Shown piece by piece: positions 12,363-21,014 of a stretch of DNA of 64,000 nt. Position 1 is the stretch's first letter; every line of letters starts with the position of its first letter. The notes beneath the pieces were generated by a model. It saw nothing but the letters and a program-made list of their open reading frames with translations. It made no database searches and had not been told where the DNA came from. The DNA lies in assembly GCA_920105625.2 (NCBI GenBank), contig OV050033.1, forward strand, positions 53,898,780 to 53,962,779, read 5' to 3'. The position numbers and the translations under genes are program-made. This DNA comes from Clusia tigrina (taxonomy: Eukaryota; Arthropoda; Insecta; Diptera; Clusiidae).

Positions 12363-14782
12363 GTTTAATAATAAAAATAAAATAAGATTAATTGGAAATA
12401 TTGTATTTCAATTAAAAATTTTTCTATAATTATTTTTAATTCCACATAAGGAAGATTCAATCAAATCATGAAGGAAAACAGGAAAAAGTAATAATTATCA
12501 TCCGTAGAATACAGTATGGGTCTTACAAAGATAATACTCTTATACCCTCTTAAATTATATTTAGAGAGATGTTGAAAGTCATTCAGTCTTTTCTTTTACA
12601 GACCCTGATATGAGAAGACATACTAATACCAACTTTAACAGACCCTGAAAGAGTGTATAACCTTACTTCAGATTGATCTCTCAACTCCATTGGATTTTTG
12701 TGAGGAACATAACTAGGAGTCCAAATATTGAATCATATTCTTTAATGCTCATATAAACTGTGGGAGCTTTTAATGTCTGTATTTCTCTTCTACTTTGTGT
12801 AGTTTGTTTATCTTCACCTTCTTATCCATCACCTTATTCATCTTTCACCCCACTCGTGATTCGCATAAAAATGTGATTCGCACTTATTGGCCAGCTTGAA
12901 ATATTTTCGCTTAAAGTTGGCCGGGAAAATTGCATTAGACATTGACACTATTAACCGTAATGGCAATTTTACTTAGACGAAAGCAAGTTTCTACATGCCA
13001 GAGGGCGAAAATTATCACGTGACATCAAATTAGAGCACATCAACAGCTCGTTAACTCAATGAGTGTCATTTCGATGACAGTGCAAACAAACACTGAAGCA
13101 GCGAGCATCAAATGCAGCAGCATCAGTCAGTGAAGAACGTGGCTCATCCCACACACTCACGCACTTGTCATATACACACTCCCACACACATGCTCGCGCC
13201 TTGCAAGGACGCACAACGCACACATCACATCAAATCACAATTTTCACACCTCATGCGTGGAATTTAAATTTTTCGCCTCAACCTTCTTTCCGCTTCTGCC
13301 TGTGGTTTGAGGGATTTCATTTCATATCCATTTCTCTCAAGGATTACATTGGTTGGCGATGGGTTGCTTCGCTGCCTGGATTACCGCAGAAAGTTTTTGA
13401 ACCTTTTCCTTCCTCGGTGTATTTCATATGTCGTATTTTATTAACAGTTGCCGAAAAAGTTTTTTGCCATCACGCAATTTTTCCACAAACTTTCTTTTTA
13501 TCCATTTTGCGTTGCTTTGCCTCGTGTTTTGGATGGTGGCTGTGATTGGGGTGGGGGTTGAGTTGGTTCGAGTGTATATGGTGTGTTTATGGCTTCTTTG
13601 GTTATGTTGAAATTGTTTGCAGAAACGTTCAACATGAGGCTTAAAATATTTTCCATGTAAAGAAAGTTTTCCTTTTGCGCTTTTTAAACCTATTCAATTA
13701 TTTCTAAATTATCAAAGATTTTCGCATCAAATTGCTTTGTATACTTTCGGGGGTTTGGTCCCTTTTTTATTACATGACAAGAGTTTTGTTCATATTTCGT
13801 GTAGACAAAACTTTCAATTTTATTTCTTTATTGGATTTTATTGGTACGTGATTTTTTAAGTAGCTTGAACTCTGAGGAAAATTCAAGAGAATTGTGTAGT
13901 TTTATGGTGCATAGCTGCCCTATGGAGCGAATTCGTAAGGACGTGGGCCTAAAATTTCAATTTACACAAGGATCGAGAGGCGCCTATTTCACAAGAAGCA
14001 AATGGCTATTCACAAATTGAAGCTCATTCATCAGCCATATATTCTTCAGGATTATCAATGCGTTTAAATACAGAACAAATGTTTTTTTTTTATTTTTCTA
14101 TGACCTGCTGGTAATGTGATGTTTATACACACTTCTTTGAATTTAGAAATGCGAGAAATACTTTCAGGTACTCAATTCAATTCTCAGCTAGGAAATATAC
14201 ACACACATCCTCATATATGCGTACGAATGTGTTTGTTGTCTCAATAAATAAAGTATGAGATACAAGAACAAGTGTTGAAGTCCTCACACACACATACACA
14301 CACTCCCATTCATACTCTCACACTTTCTGAGCCACACTCACCATAGCTTGAATTAGGGCAATCAATCTTTTATAAAATCACCTAATTAGTCGACATTTAT
14401 AATGACGGAAGAGCGAGTGGGCATTTGATTAGGTTGTGGGTGTGGTCATTCTGTTGATTTAGGAGGAACGTGTGTGAGCTTCAAGTATTGAATGGATAAA
14501 TAGCAGCAAATTGAATGGAATTTCGGTGAAGTGTGGAAAAAGCTCGGTTTGGTGGTTTGTGCTATTTTCACAGATCAAAGGGAATTCTAATCAACTTAAC
14601 TGAGGGAACCTTTCATGATAACATTTTAAAATATCTCTTAATTGGGAGAATATGTGATGGCATCAGTATAAGCAGTTCAAACTGGGTGGGGGGGTCTCTA
14701 TTATATTACTCAGTAAAAGGTGCAACGTATTAAATTGAGCTGTAAAATTAATGAATCCTTTTTTCTTTGAAATAATAAACCT
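12363..14782. other. No gene recognised; CA-rich tracts
   Basis: Non-coding DNA with CA-rich stretches at about 13145-13205 and 14285-14340. The 126-codon + frame at 13165-13545 starts inside the CA tract and has no family motifs, so I treat it as chance. Confidence 0.5.
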
Positions 14783-14968
14783 TGTAAGAAATATTTGCCG
14801 AAGAGATGCCGACCATTCAGGAGCTGCCGTCGTTTATTTGAATGTTGTGTTTCGCTGATCGTGAGTGTGTTGCCGGTTTGCTGAGTTGACGAGTGACAGC
14901 CGAGGAGCACACCACGAAATAAATTTTATAAGTTGCCAAAATTAAATTTCGATCTTCGACTCGTCACA
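14783..14968 (+). repeat. BEL/Pao 5' LTR, 186 bp (lacks the 56-bp block)
   Basis: Starts TGTAAGAAATATTTG and ends ACTCGTCACA. It matches 28915-29156 apart from two base changes (CTGAG versus CTCAG, AAATTTCG versus AAACTTCG) and the absence of a 56-bp segment between CACCACG and AAATAAATTT. The AATAAA poly(A) signal sits right after that junction. Confidence 0.95.
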
Positions 14969-15037
14969 ATTTTTTATTTCGTGTGCAACTTTATTTTAGT
15001 GAGCATAAATTTATATTAATTATATAACGCGGAATTT

Positions 15038-15351
15038 ATGTTTCACACGCCGCCTACAAGTAACACACGGTCCAGCAACATGAAAAAGGGCCAGAAAAAG
15101 GCCAATATTAGTGGAGCCAACACATCGACATCTGAGACCGCCAATATTTCTGGTCTGTCATCACCTGCAGCCTTGACTTCAACGATTGCAACCACCGCCA
15201 CCAGAGCGCTACCTGCCGTTGCATCGTTGGATTTTCCTGCTACAGTCGCCGACAAGAAGACAACTATGGAGCCTCAAAATGTCGCAAGTGTAAAAGCCGC
15301 TACTGCAGATCATCAAGCCTGGAGTGTGATGCTCGAGAGGATAAACGCCCT
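15038..15351 (+). CDS. BEL/Pao Gag-Pol, 5' part (split by gypsy)
   Basis: This is the N-terminal 104 codons plus two bases of the BEL/Pao polyprotein. The ATG at 15038 is the first in-frame start, 70 bp past the 5' LTR. The leader is rich in Ala, Ser and Thr with a basic patch (K-K-G-Q-K-K) and ends in a helical A-W-S-V-M-L-E-R-I-N segment, perhaps a coiled coil. Its last four bases, CCCT, are the target site of the gypsy insertion. The frame resumes correctly at 23303, so the original ORF was continuous at about 1969 codons (314 nt here plus 5596 nt there). In the inserted state, translation would run into the gypsy LTR and stop soon afterwards. Confidence 0.9.
15348..15351 (+). repeat. Target-site duplication CCCT (left copy)
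   Basis: CCCT sits immediately before the gypsy LTR and again immediately after the second LTR at 23299-23302. A 4-bp duplication is typical of gypsy/errantivirus integrases. Confidence 0.93.
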
Positions 15352-15921
15352 ACTTAAGTTTTGTAGATGCTCTTTTATAAAAAATTATATGATCACTAAG
15401 AATATATAAATCCTTAGTCAACTGATTTCAAAGTAAAAGGCACAACTTGTCAGTTCAACGTTATAAACTTTTTTAAAACTTATTTGTTAGTAGTATTTAT
15501 ATATAAATAAATTGTATTCTTAACTTACGGATAGAGGTTTTTTAAAAAGAGAAGGAAAAGGAGGTTTGAAAAGAGATAGCAGGTATATAGAGTTAATATA
15601 GAATAAGTGTGTAGTTAGTGTTACTGAGCGGCTGTAGGTATCGTTCCGATCTGTCCCCAACTCACATGGCGCCGACGGCCAAGAGGCGCCAGATGATCGG
15701 ATATGCAGGCCAGTTCGGTCGAACAACGCCGACGGCCAAGAGGCGCCAGACAAATATGGATTATTTAGTGATGTCAGGCAATCAAGTCTGGCGACTGTAA
15801 TTCGGCGCCAGATGATCGGTTATGCAGGCCAGTTCGGTCGAACAACGCCGACGGCCAAGAGGCGCCAGACAAGTATGGATTATTTAGTGATGTCAGGCAA
15901 TCAAGTCTGGCGACTGTAATT
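15352..15921 (-). repeat. Gypsy 3' LTR (left on + strand), 570 bp
   Basis: On the minus strand it starts AATTACAGTCGCC and ends CTTAAGT. Line-by-line comparison with 22729-23298 shows no difference. The U3 side (15685-15921) is a 119-bp unit repeated twice. Short ORFs inside it are not genes. Confidence 0.95.
15685..15921 (-). repeat. 119-bp tandem duplication in gypsy U3
   Basis: Two units, 15685-15803 and 15804-15921, start GGCGCCAGATGATCGG and end GACTGTAATT. They differ at only a few bases (GGATATGC/GGTTATGC, ACAAATAT/ACAAGTAT). Each holds a pair of GGCGCC sites around GACGGCCAAGA-type sequence. The same pair exists in the other LTR at 23062-23298. Tandem U3 repeats often act as enhancers in retroelements; that role is inferred here. 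Confidence 0.9.
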
Positions 15922-15932
15922 CCTCCCCCCTT
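15922..15932 (-). other. Gypsy polypurine tract
   Basis: On the minus strand AAGGGGGGAGG directly precedes the LTR start AATTAC. It is the plus-strand DNA primer site and fixes the element's orientation. Confidence 0.92.
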
Positions 15933-16905
15933 GGAGTAAAGCGACGGCCACAAGGATGACGCCGGGGCAGGAGCGAAATGTTGCAGGCTCGTTGGTTCAG
16001 GTCTATATGTTGTCCGTTTTATGCTGTGCCATGCTGTCGATGCTCTGATGTTTAGAATGACGATTGCTGAGATGGGTTCAAGTTCAAGTTGTATTCCGAT
16101 GCTCATCTGGTAGTCTCTTAATTTTTGTACGCTTAAGATTTCGGTGGATGTAGGTAGTTATTGGGTGGTGGTAGTATATGAATTTCATCCTAATATACAC
16201 TTGGGTTATCTTGGGGACTATTCGGATTATTTCGACGGAGCAGTGCTGATAGTGAAGTAGTGCTGTACCTTCTATAGTGTGGGGTTTAGTGCTGCAAGTA
16301 GAATTTATTAGTTTTTGGAACATTGACAAATAATATACATATAATTATGTTCTGGCTGTGTAATTGATTCGGTATGTCCTATGTCATCTATTGGGCAATA
16401 AGCAGGTTGATTGTTCATCAATTTTCCTATGCAGTTTGAAGAGTCAGTTCTCTCTTGGTTGTTGGATTCAGCGCGGTAGTAAGTGTCTTCTATTTTGGGG
16501 CATCGTGTATTTGAAAGTTGTATGTTATATTCATTATAGGTTATAAATGGTTTTGTTGTTATCGATTTTGTTTTGTTTATTTGAATTGGTGGGATTATAT
16601 GATAAAAATAATATTTGTTGGGTAACATATTTGGTATGCGTATATTGAATATAATATTTGATTTATTTTAATATGCTTGTAGTTCAAGCAATTCATAAAT
16701 GTGTTTATTTCAGACAATGTTTATGTTTTGTTTCTTTAAGACGTTTTCAATTGCAGCTTGATTTAATAAGAATTTTGGAATGGCGTTTAGTTTACTTAAA
16801 ATAATTGCTTCTGCAATATTTGATAAATGGTTCATTAATAAGTCTATGTTGTAATTGATTTGATTTAAGTACTGTGTTTGTTTTCTTTTGTATTTATATT
16901 CATCA

Positions 16906-17273
16906 TTGTGAATGTAGATTGTCGATGAAGAAAAATAATTTGTGTTATATGAAATGGAAATCTGGCTTTTTGAGGCACTAGGTTTCATGTTTAAATTGGT
17001 TATACTGGAGTGCTCATATTCAGTGAGATCGCAGTGTGTTTTCTTACTGGAGTGCTCATATTCAGTGAGATCGCAGTGTGATATTTTGTTTGTTTATATT
17101 CATCGTTTTAGATTTGTTGTGAAGGAAAATAATTAGTTTTATGTGACATAGAAATCTGGCTTTTTAAGGCACTAGGTTTCATGTTTGAATTTGTTATACT
17201 GGAGTGCTCATATTCAGTGAGATCGCAGTGTGTTTTCTTACTGGAGTGCTCATATTCAGTGAGATCGCAGTGT
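16906..17273 (-). repeat. 194-bp tandem duplication containing a 36-bp repeat
   Basis: CTGGAGTGCTCATATTCAGT followed by GAGATCGCAGTGTG occurs four times (from 17003, 17045, 17197 and 17239) as two close pairs 42 bp apart. The pairs are 194 bp apart and share flanking AAATCTGGCTTTTT and CACTAGGTTTCATGTTT. On the minus strand the short unit reads as an open His-Cys-Asp-Leu-Thr-Glu-Tyr-Glu repeat in frame with the env remnant. Confidence 0.9.
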
Positions 17274-17289
17274 AATTATTTTTTATTTT

Positions 17290-17294
17290 ATAAA

Positions 17295-17358
<64 letters not shown>
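17290..17358. repeat. (TA)n and poly(T) tract
   Basis: About 30 bp of TA repeat runs into about 34 T residues, just after the integrase stop codon on the minus strand. The length is probably unreliable in an assembly. Confidence 0.9.
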
Positions 17359-17433
17359 GCAACTTTACTGTGTATATCCGCGATGGATACAACATCTGAG
17401 ATAGATGTTAACAGTATTGGTACATTTAGGAAT

Positions 17434-19530
17434 TTACGATTGTGTTTCTTTTTTTATTGCTTGTTTTCGTCTAAGCTTGCCTTTGTGTATTTTTTTGTTT
17501 TCTTTCGTTATCACGGTTAATTTATTATCTTTAGCTATAGTGTGTTTTGAGAATCTAGGAGTAAGTTTATTTCGCCTTGCTTCCTTTCTGAAGATTACCT
17601 CATTTTCTAGCCTAGTTTCTAGGTTTTCTCTAGTTTCATTTAATTTTTGAGTCCGTTTTGTGACTATATTGTTTATTTTTTCTTTAATTTGCGGGTACAA
17701 TTCTTCAAGAAATTCATTTAATTTCATAAGATAGTCGTGTTCAGTTGTAAACTTGATGTTTTTGGAAAATTTGTAAGGTCTTCCGAAGAAAAGTTCGTAT
17801 GGTGTAGTTTTAGTTAAAGAATGGATTGCATTATTATAAGTTATTAAGACTTCTGATAGGATTTCTTCGTGTTCTAATGTTAATTTATTTTCTTTTCGTT
17901 TTGATAGTATAAGACGGTATATTTCAGTGAGTGTTGAGTGTAGTCTTTCTACAGGACCATTGCTGCTTGTTTGTTGAAAGGAGGTTATGTGTAGATCGAT
18001 TTCGTATTGTTTGCAGAATTCTTGAAATATTATTGCGGTGAATTCTGTACCTTGATCACATACCATTTTCTTTGGTACGCCATAAAATCTAATATACTGT
18101 TTTATTGAATTAAGGACTGTGATACTACTTCTATTAGACAGGGTGTAGCCAGCAGCGAACTTTGAAAATTTGTCAACTAGTGTTAGTATCTGATGATGAT
18201 TTATACTGTAAATATCTATATGAATGATGTCTAAAGGTTTAGAGGGTATTTCTGTTATATTATAATGTGGTTTGGGTGGGTGTCTATCATATTTGAAATT
18301 TTTGCATTTTTCACAGTTATTAATAATATTAGTTATTTTATTTTTCATTAGAGGGAAATAGAATTGTCTTTTGAGATGGGCAAGACTTTCATTGATACCT
18401 CTGTGGTTGGAACGTTCATGATAGTCTTTGATAGTTTTTTCTTGTTCTTCTTCGGATCTTATGTCTTTAACTTTCTCTGTACATCTTATCAAACGAAATA
18501 GTTTGTTTTCAGAAAAATATTTAGAAAAAGTTGACTGTACTATACGGAAGATATTATCGTCACAGAATATTGCAGTAATTTTATTGGGTGGTATAAGTGT
18601 TTTAAATATATTTATCATTAAGTGTTCATCGAATAGGAGATTGCGAATTATTCTTCTCTGCTTGTTCTTGAACACTGTTTCTACTGTCATTGGTGATCCT
18701 TTGTTGGTTGCTTCTAGTATGAGTTGTAGATTGAAATCGTTTAGCGGCCTTTCAGATATTTCTATCCCATCATTTAAATTTTCATCGCTGCTGTGGATAG
18801 TGGTTAGATTATCTTCTTCGTTAGCATTAAGTTCATGGACATTGATTTTTTTTTTATTATTGATCCTTATTCTACTTAATGCGTCCGCATTTGTGTTTGC
18901 TTTTCCTTTTTTATACAATATTTCGTAATCAAATTCCTCTAGTTTTAAACGCCATCTTACTAATTTTGAGTTTGGCTCCTTAAGACTCATAAGCCACGTT
19001 AATGGTTTGTGGTCTGTAACTATTTGGAATTTCCTACCGAAGAGGTAAGGGCGGAAGTATTTTGTTGCCCACACAATAGCTAGAAGTTCTTTTTCAATGG
19101 TTGAATAATTTGTTTCACTTTCAGACAACGTTCGGCTAGCGAAGCAAATAGGTTTATCGCTTCCTACTCTGCCCTGTGATAAGATAGCGCCCAAGGCATA
19201 GTTGCTGGCGTCTGTAGTAAGGACAAAGGGTTTCGAAAAATCTGGATGAATTAATATTGGGTCATTTGTCAGGATGTTTTTGCATGTCTCAAATGCTTCA
19301 ATATATTGGTTGTTAATTGTGATTGCGTTACCTTTTTTTAGACAATTAGTAAGGGGTTTAGTTAGTTTTGCCAAATCTTTTATAAATTTTCTATAATAAC
19401 TTATTAGGCCTATGAAGGATTTAATTTCAGTTCGTGTTTTGGGTAGTGGGAAACTTTTTATAGCATGGATTTTCATGGGGTTGGGTTTTATTCCTTCCGT
19501 GGTAATTACATGACCTAAATATGCAATCTC
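17434..19530 (-). CDS. Gypsy Pol, second reading frame: RT end, RNase H, integrase
   Basis: The annotated ATG at 19476 is internal. The frame is open from about 19530, where it continues the RT of the preceding ORF. RT thumb sequence is followed by RNase H (F-V-L-T-T-D-A-S, T-D-H-K-P-L-T-W-L, N-A-D-A-L-S-R). The integrase has its zinc-binding H-x-H and C-E-K-C residues, then the DDE core with Asp in H-I-D-I-Y, Asp in V-C-D-Q-G-T-E-F and Glu in P-V-E-R-L-H-S. The C-terminus is Lys/Arg-rich. Catalytic residues of both enzymes look intact. Roles: removal of the RNA template and insertion of the DNA copy in the nucleus. The only visible defect is the frame change at its upstream end. Confidence 0.92.
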   Translation of the reverse strand, partial: EIAYLGHVITTEGIKPNPMKIHAIKSFPLPKTRTEIKSFIGLISYYRKFIKDLAKLTKPLTNCLKKGNAITINNQYIEAFETCKNILTNDPILIHPDFSKPFVLTTDASNYALGAILSQGRVGSDKPICFASRTLSESETNYSTIEKELLAIVWATKYFRPYLFGRKFQIVTDHKPLTWLMSLKEPNSKLVRWRLKLEEFDYEILYKKGKANTNADALSRIRINNKKKINVHELNANEEDNLTTIHSSDENLNDGIEISERPLNDFNLQLILEATNKGSPMTVETVFKNKQRRIIRNLLFDEHLMINIFKTLIPPNKITAIFCDDNIFRIVQSTFSKYFSENKLFRLIRCTEKVKDIRSEEEQEKTIKDYHERSNHRGINESLAHLKRQFYFPLMKNKITNIINNCEKCKNFKYDRHPPKPHYNITEIPSKPLDIIHIDIYSINHHQILTLVDKFSKFAAGYTLSNRSSITVLNSIKQYIRFYGVPKKMVCDQGTEFTAIIFQEFCKQYEIDLHITSFQQTSSNGPVERLHSTLTEIYRLILSKRKENKLTLEHEEILSEVLITYNNAIHSLTKTTPYELFFGRPYKFSKNIKFTTEHDYLMKLNEFLEELYPQIKEKINNIVTKRTQKLNETRENLETRLENEVIFRKEARRNKLTPRFSKHTIAKDNKLTVITKENKKIHKGKLRRKQAIKKETQS

Positions 19531-21014
19531 TTTTTTTTTAGAAATTCTGACTTGTCTAACTGGATTTTAAAATTTGACTCTTTGAGTTTTTCGAATACTA
19601 GTTTCAAATTTTCTAAGTGTTCTTGGAGGGATGTAGAATAGATGATAATATCGTCTAGATAAACCAAGCACACTTTTCCTATGAGGTCTTTTAAGACGTT
19701 ATCCATAACTCTTTGGAAAGTGGATGGTGCGTTTTTTAGGCCAAATGGCATTCGAACGTATTCGAAATGGCCGCCTTCAACTGTAAACGCAGTTTTAGGA
19801 ATATCTTTTGTGTCCATTTCAATCTGATGGAAGCCGGATGCTAGATCGAGAGTTGAAAAATAAAGACATTTTCCTAATTTGTCCAATATTTCACTTATAT
19901 TTGGTAGAGGATAGCGATCAGATATTGTTTTGTCGTTGACCTTCCTGTAATCGATTACTAGTCGCCACTTTTGTTTCCCACTGGCATCTAATTTTTTTGG
20001 GACTACCCATACTGGGGAGCTCCAAGGGGAATAACTATGACGAATGATACCCTGCTCTAACATATTACTAATTTGCTTCTGTACCTCTTGTTTGTGGACA
20101 TATGGATACCTGTAAGATTTGGTGTATATTGGTATGTTATCTGTGGTGTTAATTTGGTGTTTTATTTGATTAGTAAAGGTTAATTTATTGCCGTCTTTAT
20201 AAAATATTTCTTCATAAAATTTGCACAATTTGAGTAGTTTTTTGCATTCCTCTTCATTAAGATGGTCTGTTCTTATTGTCTTATATGTGTCTTTTGGAGT
20301 TTGAAAGTTATCTTCTATGTTATTGAAGTTTTGTACTTCAATGAATTTTGAAGATTCGTATGACTCTACTTTTAAGGGTTGTTCCAAAAATAAAATATGA
20401 TCTTGATTCGAGTAATTAGTTATTTCAATTATGCTGTACCAATTTGTTGAATTATATAGACCTTCTGTTATATAGATATTGGGTTGAATTTCTATTGTAG
20501 GGACATATATGTTGCCATTTTGGTTATCCACAGGTAGTTTTGCTAATGTTTTTGACTTAGCATGGATTTTTATTTCGCCAGAAGTAAAGTTAGGTTTGAG
20601 TTTAATACTATTTGTTGCATTTTGTGTCACTAAAATATTTTTTTCCAAGTCAATTTTTGCGTTAAGTAGTGTAAGGGAATCTAGACCTAAAAGTCCATCG
20701 AAATAGTTGTGGAACTGGAATAGGAGGAACTTAAAATGGCCTGGTTGATTAAATTCTGTGAAAATAGGTATAGTAGAATATTTGTTCAGTTCATATTTTT
20801 TAAATACAGTAGTTATTGTTGTTGTTTCGCAATTAAATTGTTGACTCTTAGGTATGTATTCCGGATTGATGAATGATGCAGATGCGCCGGTGTCTAGGAG
20901 AAATCTTAATGGTCTTCCGAAGGGTGACTGGATGGTTATGTAGGGCAATGTTCTTCCGTGTTTATTTAGTTCTATATACCCTGTCGGACGTTTGAGGCCA
21001 ATGTGGGAAAATTT
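19515..21014 (-). CDS. Gypsy Pol, first reading frame: protease and reverse transcriptase
   Basis: This frame overlaps the end of gag and is entered by -1 frameshifting at 21008-21014. The nominal start at 20948 is a TTG, and the frame is open upstream of it, so no separate initiation is needed. It has an aspartic protease (F-L-L-D-T-G-A-S), then RT with L-V-I-D-Y-R-K-V-N-D, F-S-T-L-D-L-A-S-G-F-H-Q-I and the catalytic Y-L-D-D-I-I-I-Y-S. The frame ends prematurely at 19515, just past an 8-nt A run (T8 at 19531-19538 on the + strand), where homology continues in another frame. This is either a real inactivating indel or a homopolymer error in the assembly. Confidence 0.92.
   Translation of the reverse strand, partial: KFSHIGLKRPTGYIELNKHGRTLPYITIQSPFGRPLRFLLDTGASASFINPEYIPKSQQFNCETTTITTVFKKYELNKYSTIPIFTEFNQPGHFKFLLFQFHNYFDGLLGLDSLTLLNAKIDLEKNILVTQNATNSIKLKPNFTSGEIKIHAKSKTLAKLPVDNQNGNIYVPTIEIQPNIYITEGLYNSTNWYSIIEITNYSNQDHILFLEQPLKVESYESSKFIEVQNFNNIEDNFQTPKDTYKTIRTDHLNEEECKKLLKLCKFYEEIFYKDGNKLTFTNQIKHQINTTDNIPIYTKSYRYPYVHKQEVQKQISNMLEQGIIRHSYSPWSSPVWVVPKKLDASGKQKWRLVIDYRKVNDKTISDRYPLPNISEILDKLGKCLYFSTLDLASGFHQIEMDTKDIPKTAFTVEGGHFEYVRMPFGLKNAPSTFQRVMDNVLKDLIGKVCLVYLDDIIIYSTSLQEHLENLKLVFEKLKESNFKIQLDKSEFLKKKRLHI
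19531..19538 (-). other. Homopolymer where pol changes frame
   Basis: Eight T on the + strand (A8 in the coding sense) sits where the RT reading frame switches between the two pol ORFs. A length change of the run accounts for the break. Because the LTRs are identical, the change is either very recent or a sequencing artefact. Confidence 0.85.

Larger units (their letters stand above)
15774..17273 (-). pseudogene. Degenerate env-like third ORF of the gypsy element
   Basis: Downstream of integrase, minus-strand frames at 16988-16710, 16628-16308 and 16329-16084 together resemble the membrane-proximal half of errantivirus Env, a fusion protein of the baculovirus F type. Seen motifs are N-I-A-E-A-I-I-L-S-K-L-N-A-I-P, then I-I-P-P-I-Q-I, then E-G-T-A-L-L-H-Y-Q-H-C. 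In-frame stops separate the first two pieces and a frame change separates the next. The N-terminal (surface) half, including any signal peptide or cleavage site, is not recognisable. Its place is taken by tandem repeats at about 16906-17273. It cannot make a working envelope protein in this state. Confidence 0.65.

Noticed and set aside
13165..13610. 126- and 60-codon + strand ORFs
   Set aside because: They start in a CA-rich tract and have no recognisable domain or conserved codon pattern.
15520..15800. 60-77-codon ORFs on both strands, repeated at 22897-23177
   Set aside because: They lie inside the two gypsy LTRs and are copies of each other. No protein motifs.
18428..18928. 166-codon + strand ORF
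   Set aside because: It is the antisense shadow of the gypsy integrase/RNase H frame.
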